Positions 1 through 7,753 of a stretch of DNA of 64,000 nt are shown one piece after another. Source of the DNA: WJKG01 sp964627305 (lineage in GTDB: Bacteria > Zixibacteria > MSB-5A5 > GN15 > FEB-12). The translations under genes were made by a program, and so were the position numbers. The notes under the pieces were generated by a model. The model made no database searches, was not told the DNA's origin, and worked only from the letters and a program-made list of their open reading frames with translations. The stretch is taken from the NCBI GenBank assembly GCA_964627305.1, contig CAZVHP010000005.1:1-64000 (forward strand), in the 5' to 3' direction. Numbering within the stretch: the stretch's first letter is position 1; every line of letters begins with the position of its first letter.

Positions 1-598
1 CACAACTACTTTCCCTGGACACCAACAAAATAACAATCTGGCGAATATTGTCAAGGAGTTTCTCAAGATACCTGGAATACGATAGTGGGTAGCAATAAGA
101 TATTGTCAGCTTGTCTAACACGCCCACTCAATCGAGCACCCGAAGAAGCGGGCGCGGTGTGGAGGGTCATCCTGTCGCCCTTCGCGGAATCTGAGGTCGA
201 TTCGATAGCGCCTCAGACTCCAGTGGAGCGTCTTGATGAATGGGGTCTGAGCAAGGCATTCTCAGGGGTGGCTCAGCGACTCGCAGGATGCAGCCAGGGC
301 GAGAATTGTGCGAATGAACGGTCTTGGGAAAGGGGCACCGACACAGGCAGATTGTGACATGATTCACATGCGGCTTAGTGCTGCTACCTGGGTGAGAGGA
401 AGGGAATCGGTGGTTGTCGGGAGTGTGAATATGGACTCATTATGGGATTATATGAGCGCCCGCTTGTGAATGGGATCACAATATCAATCCTGGCATCTTG
501 ATTCGGGCCGGCCTGTACATGGACTACGATGATCGACGTTGTGATGAGCACGGGAGGTCAATTCCGGGTTTTCATGGCATGGTAGGCAGAAACGAAGA
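1..598. other. Window edge without a supported gene
   Basis: I see no convincing gene here. Short open frames exist on both strands (for example 85-357 on the plus strand), but none has a recognisable domain, a clear ribosome-binding site or a plausible signal peptide. No tRNA or repeat is visible. The right end holds the terminator of the minus-strand gene that ends at 666. Confidence 0.5.
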
Positions 599-622
599 CG
601 GCCCCGGAAGTGATCGGGGCCG
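599..622 (-). terminator. Rho-independent terminator of the SBBP/TSP3 repeat protein
   Basis: An 8-bp perfect inverted repeat, CGGCCCCG and CGGGGCCG, is separated by an 8-base loop. On the minus strand it is followed by a T-rich stretch (TCTTCGTTT). It lies about 45 bases past the stop codon of the minus-strand gene at 666. Confidence 0.7.
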
Positions 623-665
623 AAGTGTCTTCTGGGTCGGAATCTCTGTCGAATCTGAAGATGGC

Positions 666-3600
666 TCAGGGGCAGTCAGCAGGCTCCGGTCCGTCGCTGA
701 ACAGGTATGATACAAGGTATGTCAGGTCGGACACATTGACGGACTCCTGAGCGTCACCATTGACGTTGCCCTCCTCGAAACAGGGTGGAGGGGGGCCGTT
801 ACTGAACAGGAACGAGACGAGGTATGTCAGGTCGGAGACGTTGACGAGTTCCTGGGCGTCACCATTGACGTTGCCTCTGATAGGTGGAATGCAGCAGCCT
901 TCATCACAGGCGTCGCCGATCCCGTTTCCGTTGCTGTCCGTTTGGTCCGGATTGTAGGTGAATGGGCAGTTATCATCCGGGCAGGTATTGGCTGGGAAGC
1001 CGGGGTTGCCGTAGCCGTCGCCGTCCCAATCGGTACAGGTGTCACAACTGTCGCCGATCCCGTCGCCGTCGAAGTCGGACTGATCAGGATTGAATACGAA
1101 CGGGCAGTTATCGCAGGCGTTGCCGAGACCGTCGCCGTCGGAATCGAGCTGGTCAGGGTTGTAAACATCGGGGCAGTTGTCCTCCGGGCAGGTATTGTTG
1201 GGAAAGCCCGGGTCGCCATAGCCATCACCGTCCAGATCAGTACATTCGTCGCAGGCATCGCCAATGCCGTCGCCGTCGGAGTCAATCTGGTCAGGATTAT
1301 AGACATCAGGGCAATTGTCCTCCGGGCAGGTATTATTTGGGAACCCGGGGTTGCCGTAGCCATCACCATCTGTGTCCGTGCAGTCGTCACAGGCATCGCC
1401 AATACCGTCGCCGTCGAAATCAGCCTGATCGGGATTCGGAGTCAGCAGGCAATTGTCGCAGGAATCACCGACACCATCGAAGTCGAAGTCTTCCTGATGG
1501 GGATTGAAGACATAGGGGCAGTTGTCGTCAGGGCAGACGTTTTCTGGATGGCCGGGATCACCAAAACCGTCGCCATCAGAGTCAATGCAAATATAGTCTC
1601 GTGCCAGCACTTTGGTGACGAACAGATCGTAGCCTCCCTGGAGTGTCTCCTGAACCGGGTCCTGGACGGGGAAATTGAGCGACCCGGTGTAGCCAACGAT
1701 GTAGGCGGCGGTGTCGTCATCAGCGGCAATACCGTAGCTGAAGTCATAGTCCGAACCGCCCAGGAATGTAATGAAGGCCATAGTATCGCCGTCGGGTTCA
1801 TAGAAGCCGGCGTAGACATCGTAGAAGGCCTTTTTCGTGCCCTGGAAGGGGTTGACCAGCGGGAAGTTGGAGGAGTTCGTGTGTCCGGTGAAGAAGACAT
1901 GATCGAACCCGTTGAGCTTGACGCCACCGGCATACTCCGTGCCGGAACCTCCAAGGAAGGTGCTGAATACCAAGGTGGGGCCACCGGGATCGAGTTGGCA
2001 CAGGAATGTCTCGTTCGCGCCGCTGAAAGTGTTGTCGAAGGCGTTCACCAAGGGGAAGCCTGATGAGGCTGTGTATCCGTGGAGCCAGTATGATCCTGTT
2101 GAACTGATGTCGATTGCTATACAGATATCGTTGGCGCCGCCGCCGAGGTAGGTTGCGAAGCTCAGAGCTGAGGCATCGGTGTTGAAGTGCGCGATAAAGG
2201 CATCGCCGAGGGAGCCTCCATTGAAAGAGTCGTCGTAGGGCGATTCAAGCGGCAAGTCCGACGACGAGGAGTACCCGCAGAGGACGGGGGAACCGTCCGC
2301 GGCAAGAGCCAGGCCGAGAGCGGCATCAGTTCCGGAACCGCCATAATAGGTTGCGTAATCCACAGTCTGGCCATCGGCGGAAAGGCGGAGAACAGTGGCA
2401 TCCTGGCTGCCGCCAAGGTCGGTATCGAAGGCGTTGACAACCGGGAAATCGGCTGATGAGGTGTAGCCGGCTACAACAGCCCTTCCGGATCCGTCCACCT
2501 GGACACCGGTGGCATAGTCCGAGCCGGTACCTCCGAGATAGGTGCTGTAGGTCAGTGCACTGCCCGATGGATCGAGCCTGGCGATGAACATGTTTTTGTC
2601 GCCGCTTAGTGAACTCTGGTAAGGTGAGCTCATGGGAAAGTCGTCGGCGTTCGTGTTGCCGACAACTACAACACTGCCGTCAGCGGCGACTGCGATAGCC
2701 GTACCCTGATCATCGCCAGTGGCACCACCAAGATATGTGCTGTACAAGATCGAGTCCCCGCTCGCGGAGAGCTTGGTGACAAACGCATCATATCCCGCCG
2801 ACCCACCTCCGGCATAAACAGAGTCAAACGGGCTGGCCATGGGGAAATCGGCTGAGACGGTGTAGCCGGTAATATAGACGTTTCCACCGGTATCGATATC
2901 AATGGCGCGGCCGTAGTCATTGCTGCTGCCTCCGAGGAAGGTGCTGAATTGAAGCATCGGATCGACGATCAGCCTGTGAGTGGGATTGTATTCACCGAGG
3001 GCGAAGCCGAACGTGAATTCATCAACAATCTCATAATCAGCGCTGACGGGAACAACCTCACCGGCTATGACTTGAAAGACAATCGGCTTTCTTTCAGTTA
3101 TGACGCCCAGTTCAGTAGCGATCTTTAGTTCACCGCCAGGTGTGATCCAGAGGCTGTCGGCGCCGTCGTACCGTACGAGTATACCGGTGGGGTCAGCCCC
3201 CGGGTGAACGATGAAGTCGTACTCGAGCTGTCGACCACTTCCCCGGAACCGCAGATCAACGCTTTCATAGATATCAGTAATCAGCAACTCGTGGTATGAT
3301 GGTACGGACTGAACCCAGCTTGCTGGCCCGGCACCCGTTAGATAGTGTGTTTCAAACGGCGCCGAAGTCCGACCGGACAACTGCTCAAGCCCGGTGGCTC
3401 CGACGAACGTTACCCGAACTGCCGCCCACCTGAGATGCGAGGGGAGGGGCTGAACGATTGGATCGGCTTGTGGCTGAGGCGAGTTGCCGGCCTCATCAGT
3501 GAGCCGGATGAACTGATAATATATGGCGTCCTCGGTGAACCACACCCTGGCACCGTTGGTACTGGCGCCGAACAGGACTCTCGAATCGAACTGGCCCAGG

Positions 3601-3755
3601 TTCTCCTCAAAGGTGAGGGGGGCCTTCCTCAGGGATTCAGCGTGCGGGTGTAGTTCTGTCCGGACTTCGGGACTGACAAGGAGAGTGAGGGTTGCGACCA
3701 ATAGAGCCATCAGCGCACAGATGCCAGACGTGCGCCGCAATGATGAGGTGCTCAC
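666..3755 (-). CDS. Secreted SBBP beta-propeller / thrombospondin type 3 / dockerin-repeat protein
   Basis: This is a large secreted, probably surface-attached protein of about 1029 residues. The open frame extends upstream to 3842, but a clear promoter sits inside that extension, and a GTG at 3755 has GGAGAA five bases upstream, so I start there. Order of parts: signal peptide (about 1-32); an N-terminal region beginning with the ENLGQFDSRVLF motif found before SBBP repeats (DUF7948-like, about 40-250); about eight SBBP repeats with the signature FLGGSGxDyaxgxxvDxxGnvyxxGyTxSxdFP (about 260-715); then Ca-binding thrombospondin type 3 repeats rich in DSDGDGxGDACD (about 720-955); finally two dockerin-like repeats with GNVNGDAQExVNVSDLTYLV. 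The domain families are known; the role in adhesion or extracellular complexes is inference. No cohesin gene is seen in the window. Confidence 0.9.
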   Translation of the reverse strand: MSTSSLRRTSGICALMALLVATLTLLVSPEVRTELHPHAESLRKAPLTFEENLGQFDSRVLFGASTNGARVWFTEDAIYYQFIRLTDEAGNSPQPQADPIVQPLPSHLRWAAVRVTFVGATGLEQLSGRTSAPFETHYLTGAGPASWVQSVPSYHELLITDIYESVDLRFRGSGRQLEYDFIVHPGADPTGILVRYDGADSLWITPGGELKIATELGVITERKPIVFQVIAGEVVPVSADYEIVDEFTFGFALGEYNPTHRLIVDPMLQFSTFLGGSSNDYGRAIDIDTGGNVYITGYTVSADFPMASPFDSVYAGGGSAGYDAFVTKLSASGDSILYSTYLGGATGDDQGTAIAVAADGSVVVVGNTNADDFPMSSPYQSSLSGDKNMFIARLDPSGSALTYSTYLGGTGSDYATGVQVDGSGRAVVAGYTSSADFPVVNAFDTDLGGSQDATVLRLSADGQTVDYATYYGGSGTDAALGLALAADGSPVLCGYSSSSDLPLESPYDDSFNGGSLGDAFIAHFNTDASALSFATYLGGGANDICIAIDISSTGSYWLHGYTASSGFPLVNAFDNTFSGANETFLCQLDPGGPTLVFSTFLGGSGTEYAGGVKLNGFDHVFFTGHTNSSNFPLVNPFQGTKKAFYDVYAGFYEPDGDTMAFITFLGGSDYDFSYGIAADDDTAAYIVGYTGSLNFPVQDPVQETLQGGYDLFVTKVLARDYICIDSDGDGFGDPGHPENVCPDDNCPYVFNPHQEDFDFDGVGDSCDNCLLTPNPDQADFDGDGIGDACDDCTDTDGDGYGNPGFPNNTCPEDNCPDVYNPDQIDSDGDGIGDACDECTDLDGDGYGDPGFPNNTCPEDNCPDVYNPDQLDSDGDGLGNACDNCPFVFNPDQSDFDGDGIGDSCDTCTDWDGDGYGNPGFPANTCPDDNCPFTYNPDQTDSNGNGIGDACDEGCCIPPIRGNVNGDAQELVNVSDLTYLVSFLFSNGPPPPCFEEGNVNGDAQESVNVSDLTYLVSYLFSDGPEPADCP
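669..885 (-). repeat. Tandem dockerin-like repeats at the protein C terminus
   Basis: Two copies of a roughly 32-residue unit sharing GNVNGDAQ(E)xVNVSDLTYLVSxLFS sit at the extreme C terminus of the repeat protein. The duplication is also visible as near-identical DNA around 715-740 and 820-845. Asp/Asn spacing fits an EF-hand-like Ca loop, as in dockerin type I repeats. Confidence 0.75.
890..1590 (-). repeat. Thrombospondin type 3 Ca-binding repeat array
   Basis: Imperfect tandem repeats lie within the secreted repeat protein. Each long unit (about 45 codons) combines a DNCPxxYNPDQxDxDGDGIGDACD block with a CTDxDGDGYGNPGFPxNTCPEDN block, and four to five units are recognisable. The DNA is correspondingly repetitive, which makes long spurious open frames on the opposite strand. 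These are coding repeats, not CRISPR: unit length and sequence vary with the codons. Confidence 0.85.
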
Positions 3756-3809
3756 AGACGTTCTCCAGGTGCTGACGTGTTTACTGTGTAGAGCAATGAA
3801 GACAATCCT

Positions 3810-3838
3810 AAGATACCCGGTCGTGGACAGTCTGTCAA
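3810..3838 (-). promoter_or_regulatory. Sigma70-type promoter of the SBBP repeat protein
   Basis: Read on the minus strand: -35 TTGACA (3833-3838), a 17-base spacer, -10 TATCTT (3810-3815). Transcription would start near 3803, about 48 bases before the GTG start at 3755. This excludes the longer upstream reading of the coding region. Confidence 0.75.
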
Positions 3839-4320
3839 GCAATACACGCGGTTAAGCCCCTGGACGGACTACTCCGCACGGAGCTATCTTGATTATTAGT
3901 CGACACTTCGCAGTGTTTTCCACAGCCGATTAAGGGGTGAATGTTACGGTAGTGCTGAGTTGTCGCGAGTTTCAGGTGATTCCTCGGAGCAGGGGTGCCC
4001 CAGAAGGCTACCTTTGCAAATGTAGACAATACTAAGTTGGTTTCTACAGCTTGCCGGCAGCAGTCGCTATCACGTCAAGGCAGGGGAGCGCGGACTACCG
4101 AATAGGTTTTCGATACTGTCCATCTTTCGACCGTCAGTCCCCACCATCTGTAGGGACTCGCCAATACTGCAGCAGGCACTATATATCAAGAAGTACATTA
4201 GATCGTATCCATAAACAGCACCCATAGAAGCACATACGGGAGCGCCAGCAGTCGCGGCATCAGCCTTGCTTTTTCGTTCTGTGGAAAGGCGGCTCCATGA
4301 GCCCTGCAAAGGAGGAAGAA
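3839..4320. other. Intergenic region between divergent loci
   Basis: About 480 bases separate the minus-strand repeat protein from the plus-strand DUF4402 array. I find no gene. Short frames here lack Shine-Dalgarno sites or domains. I looked for a cyclic-di-GMP (GEMM) riboswitch fold ahead of the secreted-protein array and did not find its conserved elements. A promoter for the array should lie here, but no strong -35/-10 pair could be chosen. Confidence 0.5.
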
Positions 4321-4839
4321 GTGAGACTGCTTTTGATTCTTGGCTCTTTCCTGGTGCTGTTGTTGCTGACCCCGGCAGCTCAGGCCCAGGAGAGCGGGAC
4401 GATTCAGGCGACCGCCACAGTGGTTTCCTCGCTGACAGTGACCGGATCCAATAATCTGCAGTTCGGGTCAGTGACACCGGGAACACCCAAGGCGGTTGAC
4501 AAGACGACTATCGGATCCGCCGGTGAATGGACGATAACCGGGACGGCCTCGGCCGAGGTAACGCTTGATTTCACGCTGCCCACTGAACTGAGCGACGGGG
4601 CCGCGGCGACCATGCCGATAACGTTCTCCGCGACGGACGCCTCATATGAAGATGGCAGCGGCGGTGGACAGGCGGCGCCGGCAGGGGTTATCAACCCGGC
4701 GGTTATCAGTACCGTTGACCTCAGCGGCGCGGGGGAGATGACCGTCTGGATCGGCGGGACGGTCAATCCCGGGATTGCCCAGACAGGCGGAAACTATAGC
4801 GCAGACGTAATTTTGACGGTGACATACACGGGCGGTTAG
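4321..4839 (+). CDS. DUF4402 secreted protein, putative fibre subunit 1
   Basis: An exported beta-rich protein of 172 residues. An ATG exists at 4297, but AAAGGAGG stands four to five bases before the in-frame GTG at 4321, and from there a clean signal peptide follows (hydrophobic residues 4-18, cleavage after AQA). The mature part matches the DUF4402 pattern. It has an N-terminal alternating strand (TIQATATVVSSLTVTGS), then LQFGSVTPG, then a C-terminal block with VWIGGTVNPG and GNYSADVILTVTYTGG. The last strand, with alternating hydrophobics and a Tyr near the end, resembles the C-terminal strand of chaperone-usher pilins. It is first of five paralogues that precede a chaperone and an usher. 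DUF4402 has no assigned function; a structural-subunit role is inferred from context. Confidence 0.85.
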   Translation: MRLLLILGSFLVLLLLTPAAQAQESGTIQATATVVSSLTVTGSNNLQFGSVTPGTPKAVDKTTIGSAGEWTITGTASAEVTLDFTLPTELSDGAAATMPITFSATDASYEDGSGGGQAAPAGVINPAVISTVDLSGAGEMTVWIGGTVNPGIAQTGGNYSADVILTVTYTGG

Positions 4840-4881
4840 ATCGGGCTGGGTATCTTGCTTCGACCGGGGGCTACCGTTGTG

Positions 4882-4936
4882 CCGTCTGTTATCTCAGACG
4901 GGAATCTCAGAAGGGGTGTGCCCGTTTTTGTGTTTC
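4882..4936 (+). terminator. Possible terminator after DUF4402 gene 1
   Basis: CCGTCTG and CAGACGG form a 7-bp hairpin (4882-4901). It is followed by a second small GGG-TGTG-CCC hairpin that runs directly into GTTTTTG. The second alone is weak; together they plausibly end transcription of the first subunit gene. Confidence 0.4.
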
Positions 4937-5040
4937 TGCCCGAGTTCGTCCTACAGAGTGCCTCTGCTTGTCCGGTCAGTCGGTGGTGCCTCCGGGTTCC
5001 ATGCCCTGGCGAGTTGCGCCTCTGGTAATCAGCTTATCCT

Positions 5041-5068
5041 TTGACATATCAGGATGATTCATTAGGTT
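5041..5068 (+). promoter_or_regulatory. Possible promoter of the small secreted protein at 5102
   Basis: A perfect -35 TTGACA (5041-5046) is followed after 16 bases by TAGGTT (5063-5068), a poor -10. A short inverted repeat, ACAGCAG and CTGCTGT, lies between this and the ATG at 5102. The -35 is good and the -10 is weak, so this is tentative. Confidence 0.35.
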
Positions 5069-5101
5069 ACAGCAGTATACACCCATTGACTGCTGTAGCT
5101 G

Positions 5102-5488
5102 ATGCACCAAAGAACTGCCCGCCACATTGTTCTGTGTGGAGTCGCCTGCCTGCTGTCGACCGTGTGCGCTGCTGTTACGTCCTACGCTATTCCTCCGGTT
5201 GGACAACGGGCGACGATTCAGGCAACAGCCACTGTCGAGCCGGCCAGTGGTCTTCACGAGCAGTCGGACGGGAGCTGGTTGGTCTTCTCAAGTTCGTTCG
5301 GGCAGGTCGTGATGACTGTCCACGATGAGCGCGACAGCGAAGTCTGGCGTGACTACGTCGGTACGCTTCCGGACGATACCCGAGTTGATCGTTGCCAGCC
5401 CGTGTCCTATCCTCGGTGTCCACATCTGTATCAGGGGTTGAAACCGGATGCTGTCCATGTCGTCAGGCTGGTTGATCCTGCCTTGTAG
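5102..5488 (+). CDS. Small secreted protein of unknown function within the DUF4402 array
   Basis: A 128-residue protein with a signal peptide (hydrophobic core about 10-28, likely cleavage near residue 30). Right after it comes RATIQATATVEPAS, nearly the same N-terminal strand as the mature start of the DUF4402 protein at 4321. The rest does not follow the DUF4402 pattern: there is no LGG block and no GxYxAD C-terminal strand. It ends in a short charged region (HVVRLVDPAL). It has its own strong terminator three bases after the stop. It may be a diverged, tip-type or minor subunit keeping only the donor-like strand, or a decayed paralogue; I cannot decide. No homologue is recognised. Confidence 0.6.
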   Translation: MHQRTARHIVLCGVACLLSTVCAAVTSYAIPPVGQRATIQATATVEPASGLHEQSDGSWLVFSSSFGQVVMTVHDERDSEVWRDYVGTLPDDTRVDRCQPVSYPRCPHLYQGLKPDAVHVVRLVDPAL

Positions 5489-5490
5489 GG

Positions 5491-5512
5491 GGCGCGGCAG
5501 AGCGCCTTTTTT
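5491..5512 (+). terminator. Rho-independent terminator after the 5102 gene
   Basis: GGCGC (5491-5495) and GCGCC (5502-5506) form a stem with a 6-base loop, immediately followed by TTTTTT. It begins three bases after the stop codon. It separates this gene from the next DUF4402 gene. Confidence 0.8.
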
Positions 5513-5575
5513 GTTGCCTGTCGACTTTTGTCTGATTAGGCTCACTGGCAGATAGTGTGCCATTCAGGGAGCGAG

Positions 5576-6052
5576 ATGGATCCACAGCGTACAGGGTTGA
5601 TTGCTGGCGTCATCGGGTTGTTGTTGTGCTGGGCAACGGTCTCGGCTCAGACCGTTTCGGTGGTGAACAACCTTGAGTTCGGCGATGTCTTCCCCGGCGT
5701 GCCCAAGACCGTCACCAAAGCTGATCCTGGTGCAGCGGAGTTCAGGGTTGAGGGCAACGGCGGTGACGAGATAACCGTGGAATTGCTGCTTCCCAGCTAC
5801 ATGAGCACATCCACCGGTCACAGTATGCGGCTGGTCTTTTCTTCGAACGATCTTTCCATGGATTCGAGCGCCTCACCGCGCCAGGACGCGCCCCTGCTGG
5901 ATGATCTTAACCCCTACATTGTGCAGACCTACGGGATCGGGACCAATGGTCTGGCGATCTGGCTGGGGGGCAAGGTGGTTCCCGGGCAGGTACAGCAACC
6001 GGGCGACTACAGCGCCGACATCACTATCACTATTACCTATACCGGGAATTAG
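5576..6052 (+). CDS. DUF4402 secreted protein, putative fibre subunit 2
   Basis: A 158-residue exported protein. I choose the ATG at 5576 (AGGGAGCGAG directly upstream) over the GTG at 5555. The signal peptide spans about residues 1-22 (hydrophobic stretch LIAGVIGLLLCWATV, cleavage after VSA). The mature protein starts QTVSVVNNLEFGDVFPG and lacks the long N-terminal TATATV strand seen in the other four, which is notable for a donor-strand model. The C terminus has AIWLGGKVVPGQVQQPG and GDYSADITITITYTGN, the family signature. A subunit with no N-terminal extension could sit at the end of a fibre or cap it; that is inference. Confidence 0.83.
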   Translation: MDPQRTGLIAGVIGLLLCWATVSAQTVSVVNNLEFGDVFPGVPKTVTKADPGAAEFRVEGNGGDEITVELLLPSYMSTSTGHSMRLVFSSNDLSMDSSASPRQDAPLLDDLNPYIVQTYGIGTNGLAIWLGGKVVPGQVQQPGDYSADITITITYTGN

Positions 6053-6069
6053 CAATAATCCCTCCATCT

Positions 6070-6084
6070 GGGGCCGTTAGCCCC
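6070..6084 (+). terminator. Weak hairpin after DUF4402 gene 2
   Basis: GGGGC and GCCCC are separated by five bases, about 17 bases past the stop codon at 6052. No T-run follows, only CTTATCCC. It may be a weak terminator or an RNA-stability hairpin. Confidence 0.3.
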
Positions 6085-6277
6085 CTTATCCCGCCTGTGT
6101 TCAAGCTCTAAACAGATTGTGTTCAGATGTCCTGTATTTGGCCAGAAGCGCTTATCGGCTGGTCGCAATCTGGCGATTTAATGGATAAACAGCGCGTATG
6201 GGCACGCTGTTCAACGACTGAATCGCTGGTTGAAAAATATGCAGATGACACAATACACAACTTCACGGAGGCCCAAG

Positions 6278-6862
6278 ATGATTAGCTCCACGAACCGTCA
6301 GTCAGCCATGAAGAAGGCCGCGCTCGTCTTGACGGTGCTGCTGCTGGGAACCGCCTCGTGCGTGCTGGCGGCGAACTACATTGTTACTGGTCAGGCAACG
6401 GCGACAGTGGCGACGGCCCTGACGGTGACTGCCACGCAGGACCTGGCATTTCCTCTAACCTTCCCGGGACAGCCCTCGACCCAGGGCATTACCCACGATG
6501 ACTCGACGGGTATCTTCACTATCACGGGTGAAGCAGGCGCCAAGATCATTACGACTTTCTATTTGCCTGAGTATATGACCGGACCGGGTGGTGACCGTAT
6601 GACTATCACGTTCGGTCCCGGTGACTGCGCGATTGATACCAGCGCCGCCGGAACACCCTCAGCCTTCGGTGGTGGCTGGAACACCCAGAACCCTCAAGAC
6701 CTGACAGCGGCGACTCTGGGCGCAGATCCGGTCATCGGCAGTGAAGCCCCTACAGAGGAAACGCGCATCTACATAGGTGGCAACATCTATCCTTCGATCG
6801 TGCAGGCAGCAGGTGCCTACACGGCAGATATCGTGCTGGTTGTCGCCTACGCGGCCCAGTAG
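6278..6862 (+). CDS. DUF4402 secreted protein, putative fibre subunit 3
   Basis: A 194-residue exported protein. The frame is open from a TTG at 6230, but GGAGG (6267-6271) lies six bases before the ATG at 6278. The signal peptide is about residues 1-31 (hydrophobic ALVLTVLLLGTASCVLA). The mature N-terminal strand is IVTGQATATVATALTVTAT. The DUF4402 core follows, with LAFPLTFPGQPS, a FYLPEYM block, IYIGGNIYPSIVQ and a final GAYTADIVLVVAYAAQ strand. It is the longest of the paralogues. An unusually strong terminator follows, so it can be transcribed alone. Confidence 0.85.
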   Translation: MISSTNRQSAMKKAALVLTVLLLGTASCVLAANYIVTGQATATVATALTVTATQDLAFPLTFPGQPSTQGITHDDSTGIFTITGEAGAKIITTFYLPEYMTGPGGDRMTITFGPGDCAIDTSAAGTPSAFGGGWNTQNPQDLTAATLGADPVIGSEAPTEETRIYIGGNIYPSIVQAAGAYTADIVLVVAYAAQ

Positions 6863-6891
6863 CCTCCGTTTCTCATCCTGAGAATCAGTGA

Positions 6892-6923
6892 AGAGAGCCT
6901 GAGTTCAGGCTCTCTTTTCTTTT
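6892..6923 (+). terminator. Strong rho-independent terminator after DUF4402 gene 3
   Basis: A 10-bp perfect stem, AGAGAGCCTG and CAGGCTCTCT (6892-6901 and 6906-6915), with a 4-base loop, is followed by TTTCTTTTG. It lies 30 bases after the stop. Confidence 0.88.
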
Positions 6924-7097
6924 GTTGTTCTCACCCACGCCCGAACAGGTCTGCCCATCAACGGACGGCGTCGGCAGGAAAGCCGTTCCTATGGGAAAAA
7001 TCGACTCGAAAGCTGTAGGAATGTCCCCATAGATTGTTAAGAATTTGAGCAGTTTGGTCGATGACTGTACTGAAACGGCTTAAAGGCTGTGCAGACC

Positions 7098-7673
7098 ATG
7101 AACAGTTACGCGACCAAACATTTGTCCGCTGTCGCTTTTTCGGGGACCACACGTCTTCTGATGGCCGTCCTGATGGTATGCCTGTTGTTTGGATCGGCCG
7201 CCGCTCAGGATGTGGCCGTTGCTACGGCGACGGCAACTGTGCTCGGTACGATCTCGGTCAGCGCGACGGCTAATCTCGACTTTGGCCAGGTGTTGCAGGG
7301 CGTGGAGACATCGACTGCGAACAACAGCGCCGATGCCGCCATTTTCGACATCTCCGGCGAGGCCGACAAGGGTATGAACCTGGTGCTGATACTCCCCGAG
7401 TATTTGACCAAGACAGACGGGTCCTCGCGGATGGATATCATCTTTCGGGCTACGGATGCCTCGGTTGACACCACCGGGGCCAGCTCGCCAACAACCATGG
7501 CCGGCTCCAAGGGATGGCAGAACACGAACCCCTTCAGTCTGCCTGCGGGAGCAATTATCGGCAGTTCCGGGACGAGCATCTATCTGGGCGGTACCGTGCG
7601 CCCCTCGGCAAATCAGCCGGCGGGGACGTACGAGGGCGACGTAGTCCTGACGGTGGCGTACAACGGGAGTTGA
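7098..7673 (+). CDS. DUF4402 secreted protein, putative fibre subunit 4
   Basis: A 191-residue exported protein starting at ATG 7098, preferred over the GTG at 7089; AAAGG lies about 11 bases upstream. The signal peptide is about 1-37 with the hydrophobic core LLMAVLMVCLLFGSAAA. The mature start, QDVAVATATATVLGTISVSA, is the alternating N-terminal strand. It then has LDFGQVLQGV, an LILPEYL block, SIYLGGTVRPSANQPAG and GTYEGDVVLTVAYNGS. It is closer to the next gene than to the first three, sharing the GWQNTNPFSLP-type segment. Function is inferred from the adjacent chaperone and usher genes. Confidence 0.85.
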   Translation: MNSYATKHLSAVAFSGTTRLLMAVLMVCLLFGSAAAQDVAVATATATVLGTISVSATANLDFGQVLQGVETSTANNSADAAIFDISGEADKGMNLVLILPEYLTKTDGSSRMDIIFRATDASVDTTGASSPTTMAGSKGWQNTNPFSLPAGAIIGSSGTSIYLGGTVRPSANQPAGTYEGDVVLTVAYNGS

Positions 7674-7688
7674 TTAAAACTTCCCATG

Positions 7689-7709
7689 AGCTTAGCGGCA
7701 TTCTAAGCT
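7689..7709 (+). other. Inverted repeat between DUF4402 genes 4 and 5
   Basis: AGCTTAG and CTAAGCT form a 7-bp hairpin with a 7-base loop, 15 bases past the stop at 7673. No T-run follows, so it is not a classical terminator. It may stabilise or attenuate the message between two subunit genes. Confidence 0.35.
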
Positions 7710-7753
7710 GACGGTGGACATTGATGTCACTTACACGGAAGGAGTCCGTGACG

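Noticed and set aside
85..357. Possible 90-residue protein at the left edge
   Set aside because: GTG start with no Shine-Dalgarno, no similarity pattern, competing frames on the other strand.
890..1590. Regular repeats resembling a CRISPR array
   Set aside because: Repeats follow codons of the TSP3 protein, vary in length and carry no unique spacers.
942..2063. Long plus-strand open frame (373 residues) opposite the repeat protein
   Set aside because: Its sequence is low-complexity V/A/G/I-rich text mirroring the GAC/GGC repeats of the TSP3 array; no domain, no ribosome-binding site. A shadow of the real gene.
3843..4320. Cyclic-di-GMP riboswitch upstream of the fibre genes
   Set aside because: Conserved GEMM elements and the tetraloop-receptor pattern are not present.
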